A DNA stretch of 64,000 nucleotides from Acidobacteriota bacterium (GTDB lineage: Bacteria > Acidobacteriota > Thermoanaerobaculia > Multivoradales > Multivoraceae). The notes below the pieces were generated by a model. That model was not told the DNA's origin, searched no databases, and saw nothing but the letters and a program-made list of their open reading frames with translations. Positions 1-8,363 of this stretch are shown in pieces. The DNA is taken from contig JAPOWR010000002.1 in NCBI GenBank assembly GCA_026707545.1, positions 248,001-312,000 on the forward strand. The letters run 5' to 3'. A program made the translations under genes and the position numbers. Position 1 is the first letter of the stretch. Each line of letters starts with the position of its first letter.

Positions 1-1
1 C

Positions 2-391
2 GTGCGCCTATGCAAGGGCATCTACGTCGAGCCGCCAAGCGTGGCGATCCAGGACTACGGCAAGGTGCGCCGGAACTTCCTGGCGACCCTCGAGGCTCTG
101 TTCGACCGCGGCGCCTACGTCGGCATCGCAACCCACGACGACTACCTGCTGCGCGAATCGGCGGCGATGATCGAGCGCCGCGACCTGGCGGGCGACCGCT
201 ACGAGTTCCAGATGCTGCTGGGGGTGACCGAGGAGCGTCGCGACCGGCTGGCGAGGGCCGGGCACCGCGTGCGCATCTACGTGCCTTACGGCCGGCAGTG
301 GTATGCCTACTCGACGCGACGTCTGCGTGAGAACCCGCAGATAGCCGGCCACGTGGCGCGGGCGTTCTTCCTCCGCGTGCTGCGGGGATAG
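2..391 (+). CDS. Proline dehydrogenase, C-terminal part (5' end outside window)
   Basis: The first 129 residues of open frame are the end of a FAD-dependent proline dehydrogenase, which oxidises proline to pyrroline-5-carboxylate. What shows this is the C-terminal barrel signature: a RLCKGIYVEP strand near the start, FQMLLGV in the middle and RVRIYVPYGRQWYAYSTRRL near the end, ending shortly after ENP, as usual for the family. The frame is open to the window edge, so the true start is upstream and the apparent GTG at base 2 is only an internal codon. The next gene is proC, which runs the reverse direction of the same proline/P5C step, so the pair forms a small proline-metabolism group. Whether the protein is a stand-alone PutB type or the C-terminal part of a fusion cannot be seen; no P5C dehydrogenase domain follows. 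Confidence 0.93.
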   Translation: MRLCKGIYVEPPSVAIQDYGKVRRNFLATLEALFDRGAYVGIATHDDYLLRESAAMIERRDLAGDRYEFQMLLGVTEERRDRLARAGHRVRIYVPYGRQWYAYSTRRLRENPQIAGHVARAFFLRVLRG

Positions 392-471
392 CCGCGGAAC
401 CGGGGACTGGGGCAGAATCAGCGCCTTCCGCGAGCGTGCGAGTTCGCAGGTCGTCCCAGGGAGATCAGAAG

Positions 472-1320
472 GTGACCAGCAAGGCAAGGCAGGAAGCGGC
501 TCCCTGCGGTGATCGCCGGGTATCGGTGATCGGCGCGGGCGAAATGGGCCGGACATTGATCGGAGGGTGGATCGAGACGGGGGTCGTCGATCCGGCGTCC
601 ATCTTCGCGACCGCCGCCCACGAGCCGCGCATCGCGCGGGTTTCGGAGAGCTTCGGCGTCGAGGGCGCGGTGGACAACCGCCGCGCGGCCGAGTTCGGCG
701 ACACCGTTCTCCTGGCGGTCAAACCGCAGACGGCGGACCACGTGCTTTCCGAGATCGGCGATGTCCTCGGGCCGAACCAGGTACTGGTCTCGATTCTGGC
801 CTCGGTGAGTACCGCCTACATCGAGAGGCGTTTGCCCGAAGGGATTCCGGTCGTGCGCGCGATGCCCAACACGCCCAGCCGCGTAGCCGCCGGCATGACC
901 GCTCTGTGTGCCGGCCGCTTCGCTTCCTCAGAACACGTGGAGCTGGCGGAGCAGCTCTTTCGGCCGCTCGGGCGCACCGTGGTTGCCGACGAGAAGCACA
1001 TGGACGCGATCACAGGGCTCTCCGCCTCGGGCCCGGCGTTCCTCTACATCGTGATCGAGGCACTGGCGGAGGGCGGCGTGAAGGCGGGGCTTCCGCGCAA
1101 GATGGCGATCGAACTCGCGGCCCAGAGCTGCCTGGGCGCCGGCAAGATGGTGATCGACACGGAGCGTCACCCCGCTCTGCTCAAGGACGAAGTGACCACG
1201 CCGGCGGGATGCACCGTCGACGGCATTCTGCGCCTGGAGGAGGGTGGCCTCCGGGTGACGCTGATCAAGGCGATCATCGAGGCGGCCGCGCGCGCTGCCG
1301 AACTCGTGCCCGACGAGTAA
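472..1320 (+). CDS. proC: Pyrroline-5-carboxylate reductase
   Basis: Catalyses the last step of proline synthesis, NAD(P)H-dependent reduction of pyrroline-5-carboxylate. The N-terminal Rossmann motif VSVIGAGEMGRTLIGGW, the LLAVKPQ strand, the VRAMPNTP motif, the SGPAFLY motif and the C-terminal DEVTTPAGCT signature are all present in the usual order. I chose GTG at 472 because AGGGAG lies 8 bases upstream and the protein then begins close to the dinucleotide-binding strand; a GTG at 436 would add 12 residues but has no ribosome-binding site. Length is then 282 residues, normal for the family. It sits 80 bases after the proline dehydrogenase and 13 bases before recN. Confidence 0.95.
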   Translation: MTSKARQEAAPCGDRRVSVIGAGEMGRTLIGGWIETGVVDPASIFATAAHEPRIARVSESFGVEGAVDNRRAAEFGDTVLLAVKPQTADHVLSEIGDVLGPNQVLVSILASVSTAYIERRLPEGIPVVRAMPNTPSRVAAGMTALCAGRFASSEHVELAEQLFRPLGRTVVADEKHMDAITGLSASGPAFLYIVIEALAEGGVKAGLPRKMAIELAAQSCLGAGKMVIDTERHPALLKDEVTTPAGCTVDGILRLEEGGLRVTLIKAIIEAAARAAELVPDE

Positions 1321-1333
1321 GGGACCGCTCTTC

Positions 1334-3052
1334 GTGCTGCGCTCGCTGTACGTGCAGAACCTGGCCGTGATCGAGCGGGCGGAGCTTCAGTTCGGGCCGG
1401 GTCTGAACGTGGTCACGGGGGAGACGGGCGCGGGCAAGTCCCTGATCACGGGTTCGCTGTCCCTGCTTGCCGGGGGGCGCGCCAGTTCGGACACGATCCG
1501 CACGGGCGCCGACACACTGGTGATCAGCGGCGTCTTCGAGCCCTCAGCCAGCGACTGGCGGCGGCTGCTCGAAGAAGCCGGCGTGCCGGCGGAAGGGGAC
1601 GAACTCCTGGTCCGCCGCGAGGTCACCCGCGCGGGCCGCAACCGGGTGTTCGTCAACGACCACCCGGTGACGCTGCGCCTTCTCTCCGCCGTGACCCGGC
1701 GTCTGATCCGGATCTTCGGGCAGCGCGACGAACTCGGCATGCTGTCGCCGGAACTCCAGCGGGCCTGGCTCGACCGGTCGGGCTGCGATCCGGTTGCGGC
1801 ACTCGTCTCGTCCTGCGGCAGTGCCTACGAGGCCTACCGCGAGGCGGCCGACCGGCTCGAGCGCCTGAGCGGTGACGATCAGCTTCGCCTGGAGCGGATC
1901 GACCTGTTGAAGTTCCAGACTTCGGAGATCGACGCCGCGCATCTGCTGGCCGGCGAGGACGAAGATCTGCGGGCCGAACGGGAAGTGCTGCGCCACGCGG
2001 AGGCGATCGCGAGCGCCCTGCACCAGGCGCTCGCCCTGCTCAGCGAGGACGAACAGGCCGTCGACAGCCGACTCGCTCAGGCCCGAAGGGCGCTTCAGGA
2101 CATCGCGCGCTGGCAAACCGAAGCCGGAGACTGGGCTGACACTGTGGCCGAAGCGGCCACGCTGGTGAATGACGTGACGGCCGAACTGCGCAGCCGGGCG
2201 GCCGGTTCCGATTCCGATCCCAGGCGTCTGGACCGGGTCGAGGAGCGCCTGAGCGTGATCGAGCGGCTGACCCGGAAGTACGGCGGGGGCAGTGGCGACG
2301 TGCTGGAGCACGGCCGCCGCCTTGCCGAGGAACTGCTCGAACTGGAGACCGCGGACGTTCGCCGGGACGAAGTAGAGCGGCTGGCCGCCGCCTGTCTCGC
2401 GGAGTATCGCGCGCGTGCCAAAACCCTGTCCCGCACGCGCCGCGAACTCGGCGCCGCCCTCAGGAGGGACGTCCTACGGCACCTCCGGGATCTGGCGCTC
2501 GAGCGGGCCGCGTTCGACGTCGAGATTGGCTGCGCGTCGCACCCCGATAGCCCGCTGGAGATCGGCGGCGAGCGGGTGGCTTTCGGCCGTCGTGGTTTCG
2601 ACCAGGTGATCTACCGCTTCAGTGCCAACCCGGGGGAAGAGCTTCGTCCGCTGTCGAGGGTCGCCTCGGGCGGCGAGTTGGCGCGCCTGTTCCTGGCGCT
2701 TCAGACTGCCGTTCGCGGAAGCGGCCCGGCGGCGGGATCGACGCTCGTCTTCGACGAGGTCGACGCGGGCCTGGGCGGCGCCGAGGCGGCGATCGTCGGT
2801 GGCAAGCTCAAGGGCCTCGCCCGCGGCGGCCAGATCCTGGCCGTGACCCACCTGCCGCAGGTGGCGAGCCGAGGCGACCGGCACCTCGAAGTCAGAAAGG
2901 AAGTGCGAGCCGGTCGGACGCGGGTCGATGTCCGTCGCCTCGACGACGAACGCCGCGTGGAGGAAGTGGCCCGCATGCTCGCCGGCGAGGAGATCACCGA
3001 AACCGCCCGCTCCGCGGCCGAGGAGCTGCTGGCCGGCGCGTCCGTCGACTAG
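1334..3052 (+). CDS. recN: DNA repair protein RecN
   Basis: SMC-like ATPase that acts in double-strand break repair. The N-terminal half-ATPase has the Walker A motif VTGETGAGKS around residues 28-37; a long charged helical region predicted to form coiled coil covers roughly residues 150-390; the C-terminal half has the ABC signature SGGELARLF and the Walker B strand STLVFDEVDAGLGG, followed by QILAVTHLPQVAS. The 572-residue length is typical. The GTG start at 1334 directly precedes the family's LRSLYVQNLAVIE opening. It begins 13 bases after proC and is followed at 30 bases by tsaC, so these genes probably share a transcript. Confidence 0.96.
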   Translation: MLRSLYVQNLAVIERAELQFGPGLNVVTGETGAGKSLITGSLSLLAGGRASSDTIRTGADTLVISGVFEPSASDWRRLLEEAGVPAEGDELLVRREVTRAGRNRVFVNDHPVTLRLLSAVTRRLIRIFGQRDELGMLSPELQRAWLDRSGCDPVAALVSSCGSAYEAYREAADRLERLSGDDQLRLERIDLLKFQTSEIDAAHLLAGEDEDLRAEREVLRHAEAIASALHQALALLSEDEQAVDSRLAQARRALQDIARWQTEAGDWADTVAEAATLVNDVTAELRSRAAGSDSDPRRLDRVEERLSVIERLTRKYGGGSGDVLEHGRRLAEELLELETADVRRDEVERLAAACLAEYRARAKTLSRTRRELGAALRRDVLRHLRDLALERAAFDVEIGCASHPDSPLEIGGERVAFGRRGFDQVIYRFSANPGEELRPLSRVASGGELARLFLALQTAVRGSGPAAGSTLVFDEVDAGLGGAEAAIVGGKLKGLARGGQILAVTHLPQVASRGDRHLEVRKEVRAGRTRVDVRRLDDERRVEEVARMLAGEEITETARSAAEELLAGASVD

Positions 3053-3082
3053 GCGGCGGCTCGGACCACCGGCTTGCGTCCC

Positions 3083-3670
3083 ATGTTTGAGCTCTGGCCT
3101 TGGGACGGCGAGCTGGAGGTGGTGAAACGAGCGCTGGCCGAAGGTCGCGTACTCGCCGTTCCCACGGAGTCGTCTTACGGTCTTGCGGTGGATCCGCGTT
3201 CCGCGGTGGGTGTCGAAGCGATCTATCGGATCAAGGAGCGGGAGCGGGGCAAGCCGCTGCCGGTGGTGGCTGCGGATCTGATGCAGGCGCTTGAATTGGG
3301 CGTTGAGTCGAACGAGGCGGTGGGCAGGGCGGCGGTCCACTGGCCGGCGCCCTTGACCGTGGTGGCTCCGCTTCGGCCCGGTGTGTCCGTGCCGGCGGCA
3401 GCGGGCGGCGGGACTCTGGCGGTGCGGGTACCGGCGCACGAGCGGCTCCGGGGGCTGCTCCGGGCGCTGGGCCATCCGCTCACGGCGACGAGCGCGAACC
3501 GGAGCGGGGAGCCGGCGATCTGCGAGAGGGTGGCGCTCGAAGTGATTCTCAGGGGCACGCACGCCCTCATCGTCGGCGGGGAAACGACGCCCGGAGGGCC
3601 GCCATCCACCGTGGTATCTTGGAGTTCCGCCGGCTTGCGGGTGTTGCGCCGCGGGCGCTTCGATCTCTGA
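3083..3670 (+). CDS. tsaC: L-threonylcarbamoyladenylate synthase (Sua5/YciO/YrdC family)
   Basis: Makes threonylcarbamoyl-AMP from threonine, bicarbonate and ATP for the t6A37 modification of ANN-decoding tRNAs. The YrdC fold is shown by VPTESSYGLAVDP near residue 25, the KERERGKPLPV strand, the PAPLTVV motif, VRVPAH, and the LTATSANRSGEPA motif, ending with the STVVSW strand typical of the family. No C-terminal Sua5 domain is present, so this is the short TsaC/YrdC form (about 195 residues). A TTG at 3074 is an alternative start; ATG at 3083 leads directly into the first helix. YciO-type paralogues share the fold, so the exact subfamily is not certain. Confidence 0.88.
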   Translation: MFELWPWDGELEVVKRALAEGRVLAVPTESSYGLAVDPRSAVGVEAIYRIKERERGKPLPVVAADLMQALELGVESNEAVGRAAVHWPAPLTVVAPLRPGVSVPAAAGGGTLAVRVPAHERLRGLLRALGHPLTATSANRSGEPAICERVALEVILRGTHALIVGGETTPGGPPSTVVSWSSAGLRVLRRGRFDL

Positions 3671-3717
3671 CACCGGTTGCCGGCTCTGGTTGCCGACTTC
3701 CGAAGCGAACCCTGACT

Positions 3718-5571
3718 GTGACCCGTTCCGGCGCTCTCGTTCCCGGTCTTCTGGCTGCCTGCGTCCTGCTGTCGGCGGTCCCGGTTGGGGCGCAGGAAAC
3801 GGTTGCGGCGGCCCGTGCCGAGTCCGCTCCGCCGGTCGATCTGAACGGTGGCGAGATCGGGGTCGATGAGGTTGCGCGCGGGCAGACCGGTTACGGCCTG
3901 TCCGTGTTCGCCGGTAGCGAACCGGACCGTTTCGGGGTCGAGATCGTCGGCGTGATCCGCGACATGGATCCGGGGACGAGCTACATCGTGGCTCGCTTGA
4001 GCGGTAATGGGCTGGAGGAATCTGGCGTCATTGCCGGGATGAGCGGCAGTCCTGTCTACATCGACGACCGCCTCGCGGGTGCGGTTGCGTACTCCTGGTC
4101 CTTCACGAGCGAGGCGCTGGCCCTGATCACGCCGATCGCCGCGATGCGGGAGTTGAGCGAACTGGAAGCCGGAGAAGCTGCCGGGGAATCGGTGGGACTC
4201 ACCGCGCCCGGTGCGCCGGGGACGTTCGATCAGGCGGTGCGGCAGATGCTCGAGCCGCCCGCCGACGTTGCCGCGGCGCTTCGCGAGACGGTCGCGGATC
4301 AGCTCGGCGCGCTCGTCGCGCCGGCGGATTGGGGAGGTCGCGGGGGCGCCCAGATCGCCACGCTGGGCTTCGGCGAACCGGTGCGGCGGATGCTCGCCGC
4401 CGCCCCGGCGGGACGGGCCGACACCGTAGAGATGCCGGATCTTCACGCCGGCAGCGCGGTCGCGGGCGTTCTGATCGATGGCGACCTGAAGGTGACCGTG
4501 GGCGGTACGGTGACCCGGGTCGAGGACGGCGAAGTTCTGGCCATGGGGCACCCGTACCTCGGCGTGGGGCCGCTGCGCGTGCCGATGGCGACCGTCGAGG
4601 TGGTCGGAGTCGTGCCGCGGGTGAACAGTTCGATGCGGCTCAGCAACATCGGTTCGGTGGTCGGCGCCTTCGACCAGGATCGCTTCGCCGGCCTGAGAGG
4701 GCGCCTCGGCGCCGAGGCGCGCACGATTCCGATGACGATCCAGGTCGAGGCCCCGGACGGTAACGCCCGCCGCTTCGATCTCCGGTTGGCGGACCTGCCC
4801 AGGATGTTGCCTTCGCTGGTGGGCATTCCGACGATGCAGGCTCTGGATTCCGCTTCGTACGGCGCCGGCGAAAGCGGCCTGGACATGACCGGCACGCTGC
4901 GCCTGCGAGGGCACGAGAATGTGCCGCTCCACCAGACGTTCGACGGTTCGGGCCCCGGCACGAGCGCCGCCTTCTATCTCGTTGCCCTGATCGGGGCGCT
5001 GGTCAACTCGGACTACGAAGACGTCGAGATCGAGGGCATCGATCTCACACTGAGCCAGACGCACGGCGTGCGCACGGTCGAGATCGAGCGCGCCCAGGCC
5101 TCTTCGAGGAGGGTTCACGCGGGCGACACCGTGAACGTCGTGTTCGATCTTCGCCGGCATCGGGGCGACCGTTACCAGGAAATCCTGCAGGTGACGATCC
5201 CGGAGGACCGTCGGCCGGGCCGCTACTACCTGTTCGCCGGCGACGGCGTGAGCATCGACGCGGCGCGGTTGCAGCTTCAACCGGCCAAGGCTTCGTCGTT
5301 GACGGAAGAACTCGACATGCTGCGCTCGTTCCAGCCCAAGAGCCGGCTCGCGGCGCTCGGCGTCGTACCGGCCCGGGGGCTGATCGTCGAGGGGCGGCCG
5401 ATGCCACAGCTTCCGGCCACGGTGCGCTCGATCTGGCAGGCATCCCCTCTACAGGGAGAACCGCGGGCGCTGAACCTGGCGATCGTGAGCGAAGAGGGAC
5501 GCGATACAGGCATCCCGCTCGACGGCCTGTTCCGGCTCGACCTCGAGATCCTGCCCGGTACCGCGCGTTGA
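3718..5571 (+). CDS. Secreted SpoIVB-like (S55) serine-peptidase-type protein
   Basis: An exported protein of about 617 residues, function unknown. After a hydrophobic signal peptide ending near VGAQ, residues about 45-110 carry the S55 signature: a strand rich in GYGLSVF, then ESGVIAGMSGSPVYIDD with the presumed nucleophile serine in GMSGSP, followed by LAGAVAY. A second block, VTRVEDGEVLAMGHPYLGVG, matches the distal part of the same domain family. The remaining C-terminal half has beta-rich sequence without a recognised domain. Bacillus SpoIVB cleaves a sporulation factor; this organism gives no sign of sporulation, so the substrate is unknown. GTG at 3718 starts just before the signal peptide, although the frame is open further upstream. 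Its stop overlaps the next start (TTGA), implying translational coupling. Confidence 0.75.
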   Translation: MTRSGALVPGLLAACVLLSAVPVGAQETVAAARAESAPPVDLNGGEIGVDEVARGQTGYGLSVFAGSEPDRFGVEIVGVIRDMDPGTSYIVARLSGNGLEESGVIAGMSGSPVYIDDRLAGAVAYSWSFTSEALALITPIAAMRELSELEAGEAAGESVGLTAPGAPGTFDQAVRQMLEPPADVAAALRETVADQLGALVAPADWGGRGGAQIATLGFGEPVRRMLAAAPAGRADTVEMPDLHAGSAVAGVLIDGDLKVTVGGTVTRVEDGEVLAMGHPYLGVGPLRVPMATVEVVGVVPRVNSSMRLSNIGSVVGAFDQDRFAGLRGRLGAEARTIPMTIQVEAPDGNARRFDLRLADLPRMLPSLVGIPTMQALDSASYGAGESGLDMTGTLRLRGHENVPLHQTFDGSGPGTSAAFYLVALIGALVNSDYEDVEIEGIDLTLSQTHGVRTVEIERAQASSRRVHAGDTVNVVFDLRRHRGDRYQEILQVTIPEDRRPGRYYLFAGDGVSIDAARLQLQPAKASSLTEELDMLRSFQPKSRLAALGVVPARGLIVEGRPMPQLPATVRSIWQASPLQGEPRALNLAIVSEEGRDTGIPLDGLFRLDLEILPGTAR

Positions 5572-7862
5572 GGGATCGCGCGCGGGCGGCAGCGGCGTTC
5601 GCGGCCGCGACCCTGATGCTGCTCTCAGGCGGCGCCGTTACCGTCGCTTCGGAAGTCCAGATCTGGCGCGCCGACAGCCAGGCCGCGTTCCTGGCGGGCG
5701 AACTCGTCGACGTGAGCGTCGACCGGCTTGGGGTGCTGCGTCTGGCCCAGCGGGCCGAGCAGCTCGCCACCGTGGCGGAGCCCTTCCTGTTCTCCTTCGT
5801 CGGAGCGGAGGGCCGGTTTGCGGTGGGCACCGGCAACTCGGGCAAGGTGCTCGCAGTCGAGATCGACGGGGATGCCGGCACGGTCACCGAGCTCTTCGCC
5901 ACGGAGGAACCCGAAGTGTTCGCGGTCTGGGTTGACGGCGAAGGCGTCGTCTACGCCGGCTCGTCGCCGGACGGCAAGGTCTACCGGAAGCGGCCGGAGG
6001 GCGAAGTCGAAGAGCTGTTCGACCCTGAGGCGAAGTACATCTGGGCGCTCCTCGGCACGGGCGACGGCGGCCTGCTGGTGGCGACCGGTCCGGAGGGCAA
6101 GCTCCATCGGGTGGACCTTGGAAGCGGCGAGTCGAAGCTGCTCTACGACAGTACGGACGTCCACATCCGCTCGCTCGCGCTGCGCCCAGACGGCACGGTT
6201 CTCGCCGGTACGGCGGGCGAGGGGCTGCTGCTTGAGATCGACGCGGAGGGCCGGGCTCGCACGCTCTACGATGCCGCCGGGCCCGAGGTACTGGCGATCG
6301 TGCCGGCCGACGACGGCGCGTTCTATGCCGCCGCGCTGGCGTCCGAGGCGAGCTTCGTCGACCTCAGCAGCGCGCGCGGTTCGTCGAGCGGCAGTTCGTC
6401 GGGAAACCGATCGGCCGGGACCGCCGCAGCGACCGGCACCAGCTCCTCGAGTTCGAACGGTCAGCAGAACGAAGTCACGGTCCAGACCGGCGCCATCTCG
6501 GCGGGGAGCCGTTCCGCATCGTTCAAGGGCCCGCGTTCCGAAGTGCTCCGGATCGACGCGACCGGGGCGGTCGACTCGATCTGGAAGTTCGAGATGGAGA
6601 CGGTGTACGCCCTGAGCCACCAGCAGGGCCGGCTTTGGGTCGCCACCGGTCAGGAGGGCAAGCTGTTCAGCTTCCAGAACGAGCAGATGGTCCTCGAGAA
6701 GGACGTTGACCAGAGCCAGATCGTCGGCCTGGCCGCCGGTACGGAGGGACCCGTCTTCGCGAGCGTCAACGCGGCGGCCGTGTACGGCTTCGTCGGCGGC
6801 GGTAGCGGCGGTCTGGCCCGGCAGGGGACGGTGACGGCCAAGCCGCTCGACGCGTCATCCGTCGCGAGCTTCGGTTCGATCCGCTGGCGCGGCCGGGCGG
6901 GCGACGGCGTCGAGGTCGCGCTGTCCGCGCGCAGCGGGATGAGTTCGGACCCGGACGAGACCTGGTCGGACTGGACCGAGGCGACCGTTGCGCGGGAGGC
7001 GGCACTCTCGGACCTGCCGCCTGGCCGCTACCTCCAGTGGCGCGCCGAACTCCGCGGCGCCGGCGACCGCACTCCCGAGATCGTGGCCGTCGAAGTCACC
7101 TACCGGCAGCACAACCGCAAGCCGGAGATCAAGAAGCTCGACGTGCTGCCGGCGGGCACGATCCTGGTACCGACGAACTTCAATCCCTCGAACCAGGCGT
7201 ACGAGCCGGCACACCCGAACCGGGACCGCATCTTCACCACCGTCGGCGACCCGGCGCAGACGCAGCAGGGCGCGACGAAGAGCCTGTGGAAGCTCGGCTA
7301 TCGGACCCTTCGCTGGGAGGCCGAGGATCCGAACAAGGACCGACTGCGCTACCGGCTCTCGTTTGCCCGCGAGGCGGCGCTGGCGGCAGCCGCCGACGGG
7401 GCGGGCGACGCGGACGGGCTGTGGCTCGAAGTGGCGGACGACCTGAAGGCGACCTTCTTCAGCTTCGATGCCACGGTGCTGCCGGACGGCCTCTATCGCT
7501 TCCGCGTGGAAGCCAGCGACCGGCTCGACAACACGGTCGGGGAGGCACTCGAGGCGGAGCGGGTATCGGCCGCGGTGGTGGTCGATCACAGCCCGGCGCG
7601 CCTCGTGGAGGCTTCCCGTGACGGTGGTCGGGTGAGCGCGGTGGTCGAGGACGCCTGGAGCCCGCTGCGCGAGGCGCTGGTCAGTGTCGACGCGGGCGAA
7701 TGGCGCGCCGCCAGCGTCGAGGACGGTTTGCTCGACAGCCAGCGCGAGACCCTCTCGATCGACGCCTCCGAGGGCGCCCGGCTGTTGCTGCTGCGCCTGA
7801 CCGATGCCGCCCACAACGTGACGACGATCGATCTCTCGGATCAGCTAGGGAGCGGAGAATGA
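5568..7862 (+). CDS. Secreted beta-propeller protein with C-terminal beta-sandwich region
   Basis: Unrecognised exported protein of 764 residues. It has a signal peptide (hydrophobic to about residue 28, ending VTVAS). Residues about 50-430 contain irregular repeats of the type GVVYAGSSPDGKVYR and GGLLVATGPEGKLHRVD, typical of a WD/SMP-30-like propeller. A Ser/Gly/Asn-rich insertion lies around residues 265-305. The C-terminal 340 residues look like Fn3- or Ig-like strands, including DGLYRFRVEASD. It starts at a TTG overlapping the previous stop and its own stop overlaps coaD (ATGA), so it is locked into this operon. It may interact with the S55 protein encoded just upstream, but that is inference from position only. 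Confidence 0.7.
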   Translation: MRDRARAAAAFAAATLMLLSGGAVTVASEVQIWRADSQAAFLAGELVDVSVDRLGVLRLAQRAEQLATVAEPFLFSFVGAEGRFAVGTGNSGKVLAVEIDGDAGTVTELFATEEPEVFAVWVDGEGVVYAGSSPDGKVYRKRPEGEVEELFDPEAKYIWALLGTGDGGLLVATGPEGKLHRVDLGSGESKLLYDSTDVHIRSLALRPDGTVLAGTAGEGLLLEIDAEGRARTLYDAAGPEVLAIVPADDGAFYAAALASEASFVDLSSARGSSSGSSSGNRSAGTAAATGTSSSSSNGQQNEVTVQTGAISAGSRSASFKGPRSEVLRIDATGAVDSIWKFEMETVYALSHQQGRLWVATGQEGKLFSFQNEQMVLEKDVDQSQIVGLAAGTEGPVFASVNAAAVYGFVGGGSGGLARQGTVTAKPLDASSVASFGSIRWRGRAGDGVEVALSARSGMSSDPDETWSDWTEATVAREAALSDLPPGRYLQWRAELRGAGDRTPEIVAVEVTYRQHNRKPEIKKLDVLPAGTILVPTNFNPSNQAYEPAHPNRDRIFTTVGDPAQTQQGATKSLWKLGYRTLRWEAEDPNKDRLRYRLSFAREAALAAAADGAGDADGLWLEVADDLKATFFSFDATVLPDGLYRFRVEASDRLDNTVGEALEAERVSAAVVVDHSPARLVEASRDGGRVSAVVEDAWSPLREALVSVDAGEWRAASVEDGLLDSQRETLSIDASEGARLLLLRLTDAAHNVTTIDLSDQLGSGE

Positions 7863-8341
7863 GCCAGCGGATCGGCGTCTTTCCGGGTTCCTTCGACCCC
7901 GTGCACAACGGCCACCTCGACCTGATCGAGCGCGCGAGGCGGCTGTTCGACGTGCTCTACATCGCCGTGCTCTACAACGAGCAGAAGCAGGCCCTGTTCT
8001 CCGTCAAGGAACGCATCGGCTTCCTGCAGGTGCTCCTCGCCGGATCGGACGATTGCCGCGTCGAGAGCTTCAGCGGTCTGCTCGTCGACTACGCGCGGGA
8101 AAAGAACGCGACCGCGGTCGTCCGCGGCCTCCGTTCCGGCGCGGACTTCGACTACGAACTGCCGATGACCCTGATGAACCGCCGCCTGGCGCCCGGCATC
8201 GACACGATCTTCCTCCTCCCCGCGCCGGAGTGGATCTTCCTCTCCAGCCGGCTGACGAAGGAAGTTGGCAGCCTGGAGGGCGACCTGACAGGCGTCGTGC
8301 CGCCGCTGGTGATGGAGGCGTTGAGCCGGAAACTCGGCTGA
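7859..8341 (+). CDS. coaD: Phosphopantetheine adenylyltransferase
   Basis: Transfers AMP from ATP to 4'-phosphopantetheine in the fourth step of coenzyme A synthesis. The protein (160 residues, the normal size) opens with GVFPGSFDPVHNGHLD, which contains the nucleotidyltransferase HxGH-type motif (HNGH), and has VVRGLRSGADFDYE and the C-terminal WIFLSSRLTKEVG, all diagnostic. The ATG at 7859 overlaps the stop of the propeller gene by ATGA; the frame is open further upstream, but that part is the antiparallel shadow of the preceding gene. It converges with the VWFA gene, leaving 22 bases between the stops. Confidence 0.96.
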   Translation: MSQRIGVFPGSFDPVHNGHLDLIERARRLFDVLYIAVLYNEQKQALFSVKERIGFLQVLLAGSDDCRVESFSGLLVDYAREKNATAVVRGLRSGADFDYELPMTLMNRRLAPGIDTIFLLPAPEWIFLSSRLTKEVGSLEGDLTGVVPPLVMEALSRKLG

Positions 8342-8363
8342 GAAGGTCGCCTAGCGCCGCGTC

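Noticed and set aside
3223..5280. Long open frame on the minus strand opposite the S55 gene
   Set aside because: Its translation is His/Arg/Gln-rich without domain motifs, and it is antiparallel to a gene with a signal peptide and S55 motif; a shadow of high-GC coding.
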